Translations under genes and position numbers: made by a program
The notes under the pieces: model-generated
What the model saw: the letters and a program-made list of their open reading frames with translations, nothing else
Told to the model about the DNA's origin: nothing
The model's database searches: none
Part shown: positions 1-8,440 of the stretch, one piece after another
Layout: each line of letters opens with the position of its first letter
Numbering within the stretch: the first letter of the stretch is position 1
Origin: Deltaproteobacteria bacterium
Lineage (GTDB): Bacteria > Desulfobacterota > Binatia > UTPRO1
Length of the DNA stretch: 33,835 nt
Assembly (NCBI GenBank): GCA_029262315.1
Contig: JAJCZP010000140.1
Span: forward strand, 1-33,835
Direction of reading: 5' to 3'

Positions 1-125
1 CCGACACGCTCCTCGCACTCGTGTGGACCCAGTATCAGTACTTCTTCTTCCCGCTGATCTTCGGGTACATCGGATTCCAGCTCCTGCGCGAGGACTGGCG
101 CCGCGCTCCAGCACCGCAACCGTAA
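1..125 (+). CDS. C-terminal end of a membrane protein (partial)
   Basis: The window opens inside a gene read in the third forward frame, ending at TAA 123-125. About 40 residues remain. They include an aromatic and hydrophobic stretch (YQYFFFPLIFGYIGFQLL) that looks like one membrane-spanning helix, followed by a short charged and Pro-rich tail (REDWRRAPAPQP). This fits the last transmembrane helix and cytoplasmic tail of an integral membrane protein. The family cannot be named from so little. A GC-rich hairpin lies 75 nt downstream. Confidence 0.5.
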   Translation, partial: DTLLALVWTQYQYFFFPLIFGYIGFQLLREDWRRAPAPQP

Positions 126-199
126 CCAGCACCTTCGCCAACAGACGCCCGGAACCGTAGGCGTACGATGGCTACCCGAGCCACAGTGCGGCCTTTCAA

Positions 200-233
200 C
201 AGGGCGCCCAGATACGGAATGGTGGGCGCCCTG
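200..233 (+). terminator. Hairpin with 11-bp perfect stem downstream of the first gene
   Basis: CAGGGCGCCCA at 200-210 is perfectly complementary to TGGGCGCCCTG at 223-233, leaving a 12-nt loop. There is no T-run on either side. Its position after the stop at 125 suggests a terminator for the upstream gene, but it could be another structured RNA element. Confidence 0.4.
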
Positions 234-280
234 CCGGCCCCGACACCGCACCGGCAAGGAGAAGGAGATCGAAGCGAGAG

Positions 281-436
281 ATGACACGAGCCCTCCTCGC
301 CACGATCGCGGCTTTCTTCAACGACACCGACGTCACCAACGCGGGGGCCTGTCCGACACCTGCGGCACCGTTGCGAACGCGCCGGTCCTCACGCGCCTCA
401 AGCCGCGCTTCTGGAGGCGTACCGAGGGTGCGGTAG
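281..436 (+). CDS. Possible small ORF (51 aa), doubtful
   Basis: An ATG at 281 is preceded by a purine-rich Shine-Dalgarno-like run (AAGGAGAAGGAG, 256-267) at a rather long 13-nt distance. The reading frame runs to TAG 434-436 and encodes a short, slightly hydrophobic N-terminus (MTRALLATIAAFF) followed by an Arg/Ser-rich tail. That tail is typical of non-coding GC-rich DNA. The 3' end overlaps the convergent kinase gene by 39 nt. I recognise no family. It may be a decayed remnant or chance. Confidence 0.15.
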   Translation: MTRALLATIAAFFNDTDVTNAGACPTPAAPLRTRRSSRASSRASGGVPRVR

Positions 437-2005
437 CTCGAGGCGGATCGTCGTGCCGGCTCCGGGTGTCGAGCGTACGTCGAGGTGGCCGCCAAGCGCG
501 ATGGCGCGCTCCCGCATGCTGGAGAGGCCGAGCGATTTCAGATGAATGGTCGTGGTGAAACCACGCCCGTCGTCCTCGACCTCGAGATGAAGACCACGGC
601 CGTCGATGCACAACCGGAGTTCGATCGCTGAGGCCTTGGCATGCCGAACGGCGTTGGCGAGCGCCTCCTGCGCGATCCGGTACACGGCGATCTCGTAGGT
701 CTCGTCGAGACGGCGGAGCATGGTCTCGACGGTCACCGTCACCCGGCAGGCGTCGGACGTAAGTCCTCTCGCCAGCGACTGAAGACTCTCCTTCAAGCCG
801 AGTTCGCGAAGCTGCAGAGGTTGCAGCTCGTGTGCGAGTTGGCGCAGATGCTCGACAAGTTCGTTCACATAGCGCTGCACGCGATCGAACGACTCAGCGA
901 CGTCTGGCGAGATCGCGCCGAGACGGGCACGGATCGACGCGACCACGATGCCGGTCCCGACGATCTCCTGGCAGATGTTGTCATGAAGATCGAGACCGAG
1001 GCGTGTCCGTTCCTGTTCGCGGATCGTGGTCTGCCGTCGCGTGAGCTGGCGGAGCGCGTCTTCACTGCGCTGCAATTCGTCGACTGATTGGCGGACCTGT
1101 GCTTCCGCCCGTTGACGCTGCGTGGTGGCCGCGGCCAGGAACAACCCTGTCACGCTGAGAACACCGACGAGCGTCTGCGATCCCAAGAGGGCGGGTACGA
1201 GTGGGTCGGCGATGAAGGGGCCGTCACCAGCAGCAGTCCGCCAGGCAGCGACCACGAAGATCACGAGCGCGACCATCGAGGCGCCGCGCGTCCCGAAACG
1301 GAGCGCCGCCCAAATCGCGGGCGGGAAGAGCAGATAGTAGTGCGGCGTGGCCCTCGTGAAGACCGCGAGGCTTACCACGAGGACGCACAGGCCGAGAGCC
1401 GCGCCTTCAGTCGTCGAACGGGGCGGTTGCACCGTCGGATCGGGTGGCTGGGCCCATGCGAGAATGACGGGGGCGGCCACCAGGACGCCGATGCAGTCTC
1501 CAAGCCACCACGTCCACCACACCAGCACCGTGGCCTCGAGCCCACCGAGCGCGAGGGCCGCGACGCCGCAAGTTGCGCTCACCAGAGTGCTTGCGATCGC
1601 GCCAAGGAGGACGAAGGCGAGGACGCTGCGACCACGGTCGAGGATGGGACTGTCGGTGCGAGCGAGGAGCCACCCGCCAGCGAGTGCGGCCAACGTATTG
1701 CCGGTCGCGATGACGGCGGCTGTCGACACTGGCGCGTCCGTCGACGCCGTGGCGAGGAGTGTGCCGAGGGCAATGCCCGGCCAGATGGCTGGGCCGCGCA
1801 GCAGGACGGCCGCGAGTGCGACGCCCGACGGCAGCCAGACCGCCGTCGCGTTCCCCGAAGCGATGGCCAGCTGCAAGCCGATGAGTGCCGTAACGACGTA
1901 GGCCAGGGCGACGGCCGTGATCCACCGTGCCCGCGACGGTGTGGCGGGCACGGCTGCGTTCGTCGGGTGAGTCGTCGGTAACATGACAAACGTCGAGCGG
2001 TCCAT
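398..2005 (-). CDS. MASE1-domain sensor histidine kinase (NarL/DegS-type HisKA_3)
   Basis: A 535-residue membrane sensor kinase. Residues about 30-300 form eight or more hydrophobic helices with the MASE1 pattern (GNATAVWLPSGVALAAVLL near 51-69, WWTWWLGD near 163-170). A short coiled linker follows to about 330. The dimerisation and phosphoacceptor region is HisKA_3 type, with H341 in the motif LDLHDNICQE. The C-terminal ATPase domain (about 430-530) shows an N-box (AQEALANAVRHAKA), a G1 box (EDDGRGF) and the LGLSSMRERA motif of this class. Such kinases normally pair with a LuxR/NarL-type response regulator, and none is encoded nearby, so this copy looks orphaned. The signal sensed by MASE1 is unknown. 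The ATG at 1984 is an alternative start. Neither start has a strong ribosome-binding site. Confidence 0.9.
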   Translation of the reverse strand: MDRSTFVMLPTTHPTNAAVPATPSRARWITAVALAYVVTALIGLQLAIASGNATAVWLPSGVALAAVLLRGPAIWPGIALGTLLATASTDAPVSTAAVIATGNTLAALAGGWLLARTDSPILDRGRSVLAFVLLGAIASTLVSATCGVAALALGGLEATVLVWWTWWLGDCIGVLVAAPVILAWAQPPDPTVQPPRSTTEGAALGLCVLVVSLAVFTRATPHYYLLFPPAIWAALRFGTRGASMVALVIFVVAAWRTAAGDGPFIADPLVPALLGSQTLVGVLSVTGLFLAAATTQRQRAEAQVRQSVDELQRSEDALRQLTRRQTTIREQERTRLGLDLHDNICQEIVGTGIVVASIRARLGAISPDVAESFDRVQRYVNELVEHLRQLAHELQPLQLRELGLKESLQSLARGLTSDACRVTVTVETMLRRLDETYEIAVYRIAQEALANAVRHAKASAIELRLCIDGRGLHLEVEDDGRGFTTTIHLKSLGLSSMRERAIALGGHLDVRSTPGAGTTIRLELPHPRYASRSAA

Positions 2006-2100
2006 TCGGAGCGCTCGATCGGGTACAGCCTACAACACCTGAAAGACCTCGGGTCTAGCTATCCCGCCCCCGCCGGTGACTCGGTTCGTCGATTCGTTGC

Positions 2101-2460
2101 TTAGTTGCCGAACGCTTTGAGGGCGTTCCCGGCCTTCTTGGCGGAGTCGGCCGTATCCTGCACAGCGCCCGCCGCCTCGGCGGCTTCGCCGACCTTGCCG
2201 GTGGCCGGCGCCGCGGCCTCGCCCGCCTTCTCCGTAGCGGCGTCGGTGGCAGCATCCTTGGCGACATCGGCCGCGGTATCGGCATCGACAGCGCCAGCGG
2301 CCCCGACAGCGCCGGCCGGAATACCCGCATCCTTGGCGAGCGAGTCCACCGCGGCGTCCTTCGCTGCCTCCGCGGCATGGCTACCTGCGTGGACGGGGCC
2401 GGCGAGGAGCACGGCAAGTGCGGCGGAACCAAGCGCAAAAACCTTCATCGAGTGGAGCAT
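2101..2460 (-). CDS. Small secreted Ala-rich low-complexity protein
   Basis: This encodes 119 residues from the ATG at 2460, chosen because GGAGGAGGG lies 8 nt upstream of it. The frame stays open further upstream, but without such a site. An Sec-type signal peptide is visible (MKVFALGSAALAVLLAG, cleavage near VHAGSHA). The mature part is almost entirely Ala, Asp, Lys, Glu, Gly and Thr, in loosely repeated units such as AAEAAKDAA, DVAKDAATDAA and KVGEAAEAAG. It has no cysteine or aromatic residue apart from one Phe near the C-terminus. The composition predicts an amphipathic helical or flexible periplasmic or surface protein. I recognise no specific family. It is divergent from the SGNH gene at 2641, with 180 bp between them. 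Confidence 0.6.
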   Translation of the reverse strand: MLHSMKVFALGSAALAVLLAGPVHAGSHAAEAAKDAAVDSLAKDAGIPAGAVGAAGAVDADTAADVAKDAATDAATEKAGEAAAPATGKVGEAAEAAGAVQDTADSAKKAGNALKAFGN

Positions 2461-2640
2461 GTTACGGACCCTCCTCCCAGCGCGTGTGCACCGGGCTTCG
2501 TTCGTACGGAAAGAGTGAGTGGCGAGCAGTTCTCTCGCCGTACTGGTTGTCCAAGACGCTGCCCCGTGTGTCAACTACCTCCCATCATGATCTTCCGCAG
2601 CGTCTGGTCGAGGACAAGGCACGGGACTATATTCCCGACG

Positions 2641-3897
2641 ATGGCTCGACCGACGATCGCGACCCTCCCCTGGATGGCGGTCCTGGTTCTTGTGTCCCTC
2701 GGCAGCGATCGAGCCACCGCGGCCCCGGCCGTCGTCGGAACGCTCTCGATTCCCGGTGGCGCGCGGGTCACGTCGATGCGCGTGGTCGACAACACGGCCT
2801 ACCTCGCCATGAAACGAGCCGAGACCACCGACCTGTTGGTCGTTGATCTCCGTGACCCCTCCCATCCGGTCCTTTCTCCGGAGGCCGCGGTCGAACTCCA
2901 GGCCACCGTCCACGACATTGCCGTGCTCACCGACCACGCCTATCTCGCCACCAGTGACGACACCGCCGAGTTGGTTGTCGTCGACTTGAAGGCGGGACGG
3001 ATCGTCGGCCGACTCGACACCCCGGGCGCATCGGACGGGCTCTCGATCCGCGCCACTGCCTCGGAAGACACGAAGATCGTCTGGCTGGGAACCACGAACC
3101 ATCGCAACGGCGAAGAGGCGCACTTCATCGACGTCAGCGATCCGAAGAAACCGAGCCGCTCTTTGTCCTTTGAGGGGTTCGAGGATCTCGAGAACATCGC
3201 GCTTCCGCGTTCGATGGCGGGCTATTCGCCCGGTGGCCCCATCATCGCGCGCGGCCGCCTCGCGTCCGATAGCGCACTCACAGTCCTCGCCATCGATGCA
3301 CCGGAACGTCAACTGCGGATCCTGACCGGATTGGACGAGACCATCATGGCAAGAGATCGCAACGGCGACGGCACGATCCACATCGCCTGTCTGGGGGATT
3401 CCAACACCTATCCCAACTTCGGGCAGAACCCTGCGAGCTGGTGCGTATATGCGGGCCAGACTCTCTGGCACCGGGCGCTCGAGTTCTCGACTCTCGCGGC
3501 CATGGGGCACCAACTCACGGTGCACGGTGCGGAGCAGCTGGACGCAGCGATCGCGCGCGACGCCGATCTGGCGATCTTCGCATTCGGCACCAACGACGTT
3601 GCGGCGGGCAAATCGTCAGCCTCGATCGTCGCGGAGATGCGGGCACTTGCCACCCGCGCCACCGACGCGGAGGTCGACGTGCTCTTCGCCACAATCCCGC
3701 CCCGATACGACAGCGATACGCTGCGCGCGGCCATCAAGGCGCTCAACGCCGCGATCGGCGACGCCTTCCCCGCAGAGAGGCTCATCGACTTCTGGACGGG
3801 GTTCACGTCCGAGCACTTCCTCGCCGATGGAGTCCACGTCAATCGAGCCGGCACCAGGAAACGCGGGGTCCGCGTGGTGGAGCGGCTGCGCCCCTGA
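2641..3897 (+). CDS. Secreted LVIVD-type propeller fused to an SGNH/GDSL hydrolase
   Basis: The start is placed at the ATG at 2641, which gives a clear signal peptide (MARPTIATLPWMAVLVLVSL, cleavage near ATAAPA). The open frame extends further upstream, but that part looks non-coding. The product has 418 residues. Residues about 30-235 resemble LVIVD-type propeller blades (VDNTAYLAM, TDLLVVDLRDPSHP, HAYLATSDD, LVVVDLKAG, HFIDVSDPKKP). From about 245 an SGNH hydrolase follows: S254 in LGDSNTY, N318 in GTND, and D396 and H399 in DGVH. These are the nucleophile, an oxyanion residue and the catalytic Asp/His. The expected oxyanion Gly block lies between them. The likely role is extracellular esterase or lipase activity on a glycan or lipid ester. 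The gene is convergent with an acyltransferase that carries its own SGNH domain. Confidence 0.8.
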   Translation: MARPTIATLPWMAVLVLVSLGSDRATAAPAVVGTLSIPGGARVTSMRVVDNTAYLAMKRAETTDLLVVDLRDPSHPVLSPEAAVELQATVHDIAVLTDHAYLATSDDTAELVVVDLKAGRIVGRLDTPGASDGLSIRATASEDTKIVWLGTTNHRNGEEAHFIDVSDPKKPSRSLSFEGFEDLENIALPRSMAGYSPGGPIIARGRLASDSALTVLAIDAPERQLRILTGLDETIMARDRNGDGTIHIACLGDSNTYPNFGQNPASWCVYAGQTLWHRALEFSTLAAMGHQLTVHGAEQLDAAIARDADLAIFAFGTNDVAAGKSSASIVAEMRALATRATDAEVDVLFATIPPRYDSDTLRAAIKALNAAIGDAFPAERLIDFWTGFTSEHFLADGVHVNRAGTRKRGVRVVERLRP

Positions 3898-3902
3898 TTC
3901 GC

Positions 3903-3938
3903 CTCGCAGTGGCGCTTGATCCGACGACGGGCTGCGAG
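3903..3938. terminator. Weak hairpin between convergent genes
   Basis: CTCGCAG at 3903-3909 pairs with CTGCGAG at 3932-3938 across a 22-nt loop, between the stop of the SGNH gene (3897) and the stop of the acyltransferase gene (3958). It could end transcription from both sides. The stem is short and the loop long. Confidence 0.25.
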
Positions 3939-3957
3939 CGCCGAACGGGCCGCGCGC

Positions 3958-5952
3958 TCACGGGGAGACGCGCGCGGCCTCCTCGCGGTACACACGCATG
4001 ATCTCCTCACCGAGCCAGTCGCGCGCGACCAGGACGGAGCCCTCGAGGCTCAGATGGGTGCCGTCTGGTCGATAGCGCGGGTCGAGTTCTCCGCCTGGCA
4101 GCGTCCGCATGTACCGCGCGAGATCCACGACGCGAATCCGCCCCGGACGGAGCGACTCGAGCTCGAAGATGAACTCGTTGTAGTGGCGCATGCGCTCCGG
4201 GTCCGCCTCGGGGAAGGGAGGGTCGGGCGTGACACCGGAGCGGTCGCGCACATCGACGGCGGGGTGCGTGAGCCAGATGACGAGCGGGGTCTGCTTGAGA
4301 AGAATGTCCGTCGCCGCGAGCAACTCCTTGCGAAGGTAGGCATCGAGGACCGGGTCACCGGGGGCGCGAAACTGGGCATCGCCCGGAAGCTTGCGATCAC
4401 TGACGTCCCAGGGAGCGGCCGTGAAGATCACGACGTCGGGTTTCGCCGACCGAAGGGCTTCGGGCCATGCTGTCTCCCGATCCTTGCAGTGCCGTGGCCT
4501 GGCAACCACGCGCCTCATGACGCGGTACTGCCCGTGACGCGCGACGCCGCAGCCAAGCTCGGCCACGCCGAGCCGAACCCGCACATCCGCCGTGTTCTCG
4601 AGCCAGTCTCCGAGACCGAGCCCCAAGGTCACCGCGGTCGAATCGCCGAAGATGGCCATGCGAGGCGGCGTGTGCCGCAGGCTCGGCGCGGGCTCGTCCG
4701 CTGGAACCTCGAAGTTCCTGGCCCGTTCGATGAGCGTGTGAATCCGCTGCACATCCTCCTCGGTCACCGCGCCGCCACTGGTCGCAACGTCGCGGGTCAC
4801 GACGGTCACCGCCAACACTACGCATGCGAACGCAATAGGCGTCAGCACGAACGGCCGCCATCCCGTCAGGCGACGACCGGATCGAATCGGTGCCTCGAAA
4901 TAGCGGTAGGACAGCTCCGCGACGACGAACGTGACGAGCACGCGGAGGGCGAACAGCTGGACAGGCGGCAACCCCGTGCGCGCCTCATTCAACCAGAGAA
5001 AGATCGGCCAGTGCACGAGGTAGGCGCCATACGAAATACGACCGATCCAACAGAGCGGTCTGGCCGACAGGAAGGCGCGCACGAAGCCCGCGGGCTGCAC
5101 CCCCGCCGTGATCACGAAGGCGGAGAGGATCGCGTATGCGCCGAAGCCTCCGAGGTAGAGCCATCGGGAAGAAAGATCGACGGTCATCCACAAACCCAGC
5201 ATCGTGAAGAGCGCCGGCACTCCCAACCACTCGACGGTGCGACGGAGAGCCGGACCGACGATCGCCCCTCCTCTCGCCACGACAGCCAACAGAGCGCCCA
5301 CCAATAGCTCGGTCGCTCGAATATCGGAGCCGTAGTAGGTGCGATCGATGGAGGCGCCCCCCACCGTGAGCCAGACCGATGTCGCGATCGAGAGCGCGAG
5401 CAGTCCCAGCAGGATTCCCCCGAAGGCTGCCCGCGAGCCCAAAAAGCGTAGGCATCCGAGGACGAGGAGCGGAAAGACCGCGTAGAACTGCTCTTCGATG
5501 GCGAGCGACCAAAAGTGCTGGACCGGCGACGGCGCCTCGAAGAGCCGCGTGTACGCCGCGTCGGACGCCAGGAAATGCCAGTTCGCACCGTAGAAGAGCG
5601 CCCAGACCACGTCGCCCCGCAGGCGCGCGATCTGATCCGGAGTGGCGACGAAGGCGCCGAAGACCGACATCCCGGCCAACGTCAGAAGTGCACCGGGCAT
5701 CAGGCGCCGGAATCGTCGCCCCCAGAACTTCCCCAAGCGGATCTCGCCCGTCCGCTCCCATTCGATCAGGAACAACGCAGTGATGAGGTACCCGGAGAGC
5801 GTGAAGAACATCGAGATCGCGAGAAAGCTGCCCATCGCCCAGGCGAACTCGGCGTGGAAGCAGAGGGTCGCCAGCATCCCGATGCCGCGCAAACCGTCGA
5901 GCGCCGGTTCAAACGGAAGGCGGTGTCCATTCGCGGGGGCGCGCCCGTCCAT
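3958..5952 (-). CDS. Acyltransferase-3 (OafA/YrhL-type) with C-terminal SGNH domain
   Basis: A 664-residue OafA-like membrane O-acyltransferase. The N-terminal acyltransferase-3 domain (about 15-375) has the opening motif ALDGLRGIGML, the catalytic-type His33 in CFHAEF, the FFTLSGYLIT helix, the WGRRFRRLMPG basic motif, the SLAIEEQFYAVFPLL motif, and around ten hydrophobic helices. After a last transmembrane helix near 375-395 comes a periplasmic SGNH domain with S438 in FGDST and D630 and H633 in DGTH. Such proteins move acetyl or other acyl groups across the membrane onto lipopolysaccharide, peptidoglycan or other cell-surface glycans. The SGNH part completes transfer to the acceptor. The acceptor here cannot be read from sequence. 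The gene lies downstream of, and in the same direction as, the 803-aa secreted protein gene, with a strong hairpin between them. Confidence 0.93.
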   Translation of the reverse strand: MDGRAPANGHRLPFEPALDGLRGIGMLATLCFHAEFAWAMGSFLAISMFFTLSGYLITALFLIEWERTGEIRLGKFWGRRFRRLMPGALLTLAGMSVFGAFVATPDQIARLRGDVVWALFYGANWHFLASDAAYTRLFEAPSPVQHFWSLAIEEQFYAVFPLLVLGCLRFLGSRAAFGGILLGLLALSIATSVWLTVGGASIDRTYYGSDIRATELLVGALLAVVARGGAIVGPALRRTVEWLGVPALFTMLGLWMTVDLSSRWLYLGGFGAYAILSAFVITAGVQPAGFVRAFLSARPLCWIGRISYGAYLVHWPIFLWLNEARTGLPPVQLFALRVLVTFVVAELSYRYFEAPIRSGRRLTGWRPFVLTPIAFACVVLAVTVVTRDVATSGGAVTEEDVQRIHTLIERARNFEVPADEPAPSLRHTPPRMAIFGDSTAVTLGLGLGDWLENTADVRVRLGVAELGCGVARHGQYRVMRRVVARPRHCKDRETAWPEALRSAKPDVVIFTAAPWDVSDRKLPGDAQFRAPGDPVLDAYLRKELLAATDILLKQTPLVIWLTHPAVDVRDRSGVTPDPPFPEADPERMRHYNEFIFELESLRPGRIRVVDLARYMRTLPGGELDPRYRPDGTHLSLEGSVLVARDWLGEEIMRVYREEAARVSP

Positions 5953-5976
5953 CGACTCATGATGGCAGAGTCATCC

Positions 5977-6008
5977 AGGATGTCCCAGCGCGCCCGCTGG
6001 GACATCCT
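5977..6008 (-). terminator. Perfect 14-bp hairpin after the 803-aa protein gene
   Basis: AGGATGTCCCAGCG at 5977-5990 is the exact reverse complement of 5995-6008, with a CGCC loop. It begins 14 nt past the stop codon of the minus-strand gene at 6023-8434 and ends 24 nt before the acyltransferase start at 5952. There is no T-run. The most likely role is a terminator separating the two genes. Confidence 0.65.
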
Positions 6009-6022
6009 TCGAGGTGGGCGCG

Positions 6023-8434
6023 CTACTGCTCGACACAATAGACGAACGTCGTCGTACTGCTACACGCCGAGCCGGCTTGCACCTGCCAGAACTGGCGATC
6101 GACCAACGTCGACAGTCCCCGATCTCCGGTTCCGCCGGAGTCCGTCCAATCGTTACACGTGCTGGCGACGGTACCGACAGCGTTGATGTCCAACTGCCCG
6201 GTCCAGACGAATACGCCGGGATAGGTGCCGTTGCCGGACTGCCAGAGCCCGCTGTCGAGCACCGGAGTCCCGGCCGTCGCCGCCGTCGCGATGGCGACGA
6301 TCTCGGCGCCGGTCCCGATCCGGACGCCATCGGGACGCACGTAGGTGGTTCCGGAATCGAGATGCGCGGAGGCCGCGGTGGTGGTCGTCGCCAGGAGCGC
6401 CTCCACCGTCCCGGTCCCCGCGGGTTTGTCCGCCTCGCACTTCGCATCCGGATCGTCGCCGGGAATCGTGAGCCCGGAGTTCGTCAGGAAGATCACCTTG
6501 CCGGTCTTCGGCGGCAAGACGATCGGCGCCGTCTGCGTTTTCATCAGGCAGAAGACGCGTGGACTGCCGAACTCGCAGCGGATCACCCCGACGGAGATCA
6601 TACCCGGCCCAGCACGGTGGTCGGCCCGTGTGTAAAACTCGGCGTTCGAAAGCGAGCTCCAATCGGCGCAATGCGCCGCGGTCGTCCCGTTGTCGGCGGT
6701 ACCGGTCGCCACGGCCCCCGCTATCGGATTGAACACCCCGGTCTCATCGTAGAGCACGGGGTGGAAGATTTCGCGATTCGACGTGAAGTCGGCGGGCTGA
6801 TCGCCGAAGGGCTTACCATCGGGTCGAACGAAGCCCCGCGCCGAGCCGAGACGAGTCAGGATGTTCGATGTGCTCGACGACAGGAACGCCAGATACGCGT
6901 CACCGGCGAGGTTGTTCACCCCAGCGGCACTGGCCAAGCCGTTACAGCCCGTGTCGTACGGCGTGACGTCGCCGAGGTTCAGCGCGAAGCCCGTCGAGCT
7001 CACGAAAATCAGGTTGTGGTCCAACGTCCCGAACGTAGCGTCGACTACCCGGGTCTGGTCCGTCACGACATCGCAGTCCCAGAACGGCCCCGTGCACTCG
7101 CCGTCCCAACCAGTGAACTGCGAATTCGACCCGTTCGTGGTTCGCGCTTCGAGCTTGACGGCGGTACTTGCCGGAAAACTCGCCGCGCATGTCGTGCTGG
7201 GGCAATCGATCCCAGCCGGACTCGACGTCACGGTGCCGGTACCGGCACCGTGCTGATTGACGATCACCGCGAACTCACCCGGCGCCGGCGTGAAGCTCGG
7301 TGTTGGCGCGGGGGTAGAGGTCTCGGCCGACGTGACCGTCGGCGTCGCGGTCGGCGTCGCCGACGGCGTCGCCGACGGCGTCGGTGTCGGACCACAGACG
7401 TCGCTCGTCAAATCATGACCGACCTCCTGCAGTAGGGCCTGCGCCCGGGGAACCGTGTAGCCAACGATGTCCTCGACCAGACACTCGTGGCGGCGAACGA
7501 TGCACCTGGCATAGTCGTCCATGGTCGCCAACGCCGGCACGCCGAGTTCCTGACAGACGAGGTCCAACACGTCGATGCTCATCGCGTTCACCGGACCGAG
7601 CTCGGGGAAAATGTCGGCGCAACGCTTGACCAGCGCGGCGGCCAGCTTGAGCTCGGCCTTCGGGATGTTCGTCCCGATCTCCTTGTCACACTTCTTCTGC
7701 GCCTTCTCGACGCAGCCAAGGTCGCCCGGCTTCGCCTGCTTGCACTTGAAGAGCGCGCCCAGACACTTGTGCAGGCTCTTCAGCTTGCTCTTCACGAAGC
7801 TCGCGCTCGCCTTCTTGACCTGCTTCTGACACTTGTCGAGGGCCTTCCCGAGCCCCTTCGGATCACCGACGTCCCCAAGCCCAGCGCCGACCATGCAGGT
7901 GCCGAAACGCACCGGGACTCCGTCCTGAATGGCGAAGGGGCGCGCTCGCGGCATCTCGACCCCGAACATCTGCTCCGCGTCACACTCGGTAAGCTCTCGG
8001 AGACATTCGGTGAGGCCGTTGATCCCACTCAGCGGAAAACCCGCATCGGCACACGTCACCGCGAGCGCCGTGTACCCGACCCCGTCAGCCGACATGAGGT
8101 CGTCGAAGCTGGTGCACTTCTTGCGAATGGCGTCGAGGAGTTTCGCGATGCCCTTCGGTCGCCGGGTCAGCACCTCCCTCCCGCACTTCACGATCGCCTT
8201 GTCGAAACACTTCTGATCGTCGGGCTTCGTCTGCACGCACTTGAACGCGGCGTCGTAGCACTTCTCGTGGTACTTCAACGTGGCCGCGACGAACTTCGCG
8301 TTGGCCTTCATGATGGTCGCCTGACACTTGTCGGCGGCCTTGGCCGCCGCGAGATCTGGCAGGGCCGAGGCGTTGGCCTCGCTCGGTCCGAAAGCGAGCA
8401 CCAAGAGAACGAGAGCGGAGAACGGTCCGAGCAT
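6023..8434 (-). CDS. Secreted mosaic protein: duplicated Cys-rich modules, Thr/Pro linker, InlB-like repeat, two DUF1554-like domains
   Basis: The frame is open from a GTG at 8440, but the Shine-Dalgarno AAGGAG is 7 nt from the ATG at 8434 and only 1 nt from the GTG, so I start at 8434 (803 aa). A signal peptide (MLGPFSALVLLVLAFG) ends near NASA. Residues about 30-345 hold two copies of one Cys-rich module: KCQ, then KA.A.FV, then HKC or HEKC, then FKC.Q.KP.D, then KC. A Thr/Pro/Ser linker spans about 346-388. A segment with the divergent InlB/bacterial-repeat look follows (GTGTVTSSPAGIDC, FTGWDGECTG). Two C-terminal domains resemble the DUF1554 family known from Leptospira (IFVSSTGFALNLG, ARGFVRPDGKPF; then IFLTNSGLT, TYVRPDGVRIG, CNDWTDS). 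The protein is probably cell-surface or exported. Its function is unknown. It is a single gene followed by a strong hairpin. Confidence 0.8.
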   Translation of the reverse strand: MLGPFSALVLLVLAFGPSEANASALPDLAAAKAADKCQATIMKANAKFVAATLKYHEKCYDAAFKCVQTKPDDQKCFDKAIVKCGREVLTRRPKGIAKLLDAIRKKCTSFDDLMSADGVGYTALAVTCADAGFPLSGINGLTECLRELTECDAEQMFGVEMPRARPFAIQDGVPVRFGTCMVGAGLGDVGDPKGLGKALDKCQKQVKKASASFVKSKLKSLHKCLGALFKCKQAKPGDLGCVEKAQKKCDKEIGTNIPKAELKLAAALVKRCADIFPELGPVNAMSIDVLDLVCQELGVPALATMDDYARCIVRRHECLVEDIVGYTVPRAQALLQEVGHDLTSDVCGPTPTPSATPSATPTATPTVTSAETSTPAPTPSFTPAPGEFAVIVNQHGAGTGTVTSSPAGIDCPSTTCAASFPASTAVKLEARTTNGSNSQFTGWDGECTGPFWDCDVVTDQTRVVDATFGTLDHNLIFVSSTGFALNLGDVTPYDTGCNGLASAAGVNNLAGDAYLAFLSSSTSNILTRLGSARGFVRPDGKPFGDQPADFTSNREIFHPVLYDETGVFNPIAGAVATGTADNGTTAAHCADWSSLSNAEFYTRADHRAGPGMISVGVIRCEFGSPRVFCLMKTQTAPIVLPPKTGKVIFLTNSGLTIPGDDPDAKCEADKPAGTGTVEALLATTTTAASAHLDSGTTYVRPDGVRIGTGAEIVAIATAATAGTPVLDSGLWQSGNGTYPGVFVWTGQLDINAVGTVASTCNDWTDSGGTGDRGLSTLVDRQFWQVQAGSACSSTTTFVYCVEQ
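7331..7390 (-). repeat. Short tandem repeats encoding the Thr/Pro/Ser linker
   Basis: Within the 803-aa protein gene, the 12-base unit GCGTCGCCGACG is repeated at 7354-7365 and 7366-7377, with degenerate copies on both sides. It encodes alternating SATP, TPTA and TPTV units of an extended linker. Slippage at such repeats would change the linker length in frame. Confidence 0.6.
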
Positions 8435-8440
8435 CGACAC

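Noticed and set aside
641-1981. Long open frames on the plus strand opposite the sensor kinase gene
   Set aside because: Their translations are Arg/Gly/Asp-rich without domain features, while the opposite strand encodes a complete MASE1 kinase. They are GC-bias shadows.
3916-5307. 463-codon open frame on the plus strand opposite the acyltransferase gene
   Set aside because: Composition is typical of antisense GC-rich DNA (many Arg, Glu, His, Gly) and it lies wholly over an unmistakable acyltransferase gene.
6014-7435. 473-codon plus-strand open frame opposite the mosaic protein gene
   Set aside because: It ends in a run of Arg residues that is simply the reverse of the Thr/Pro repeat, and it has no recognisable domain.
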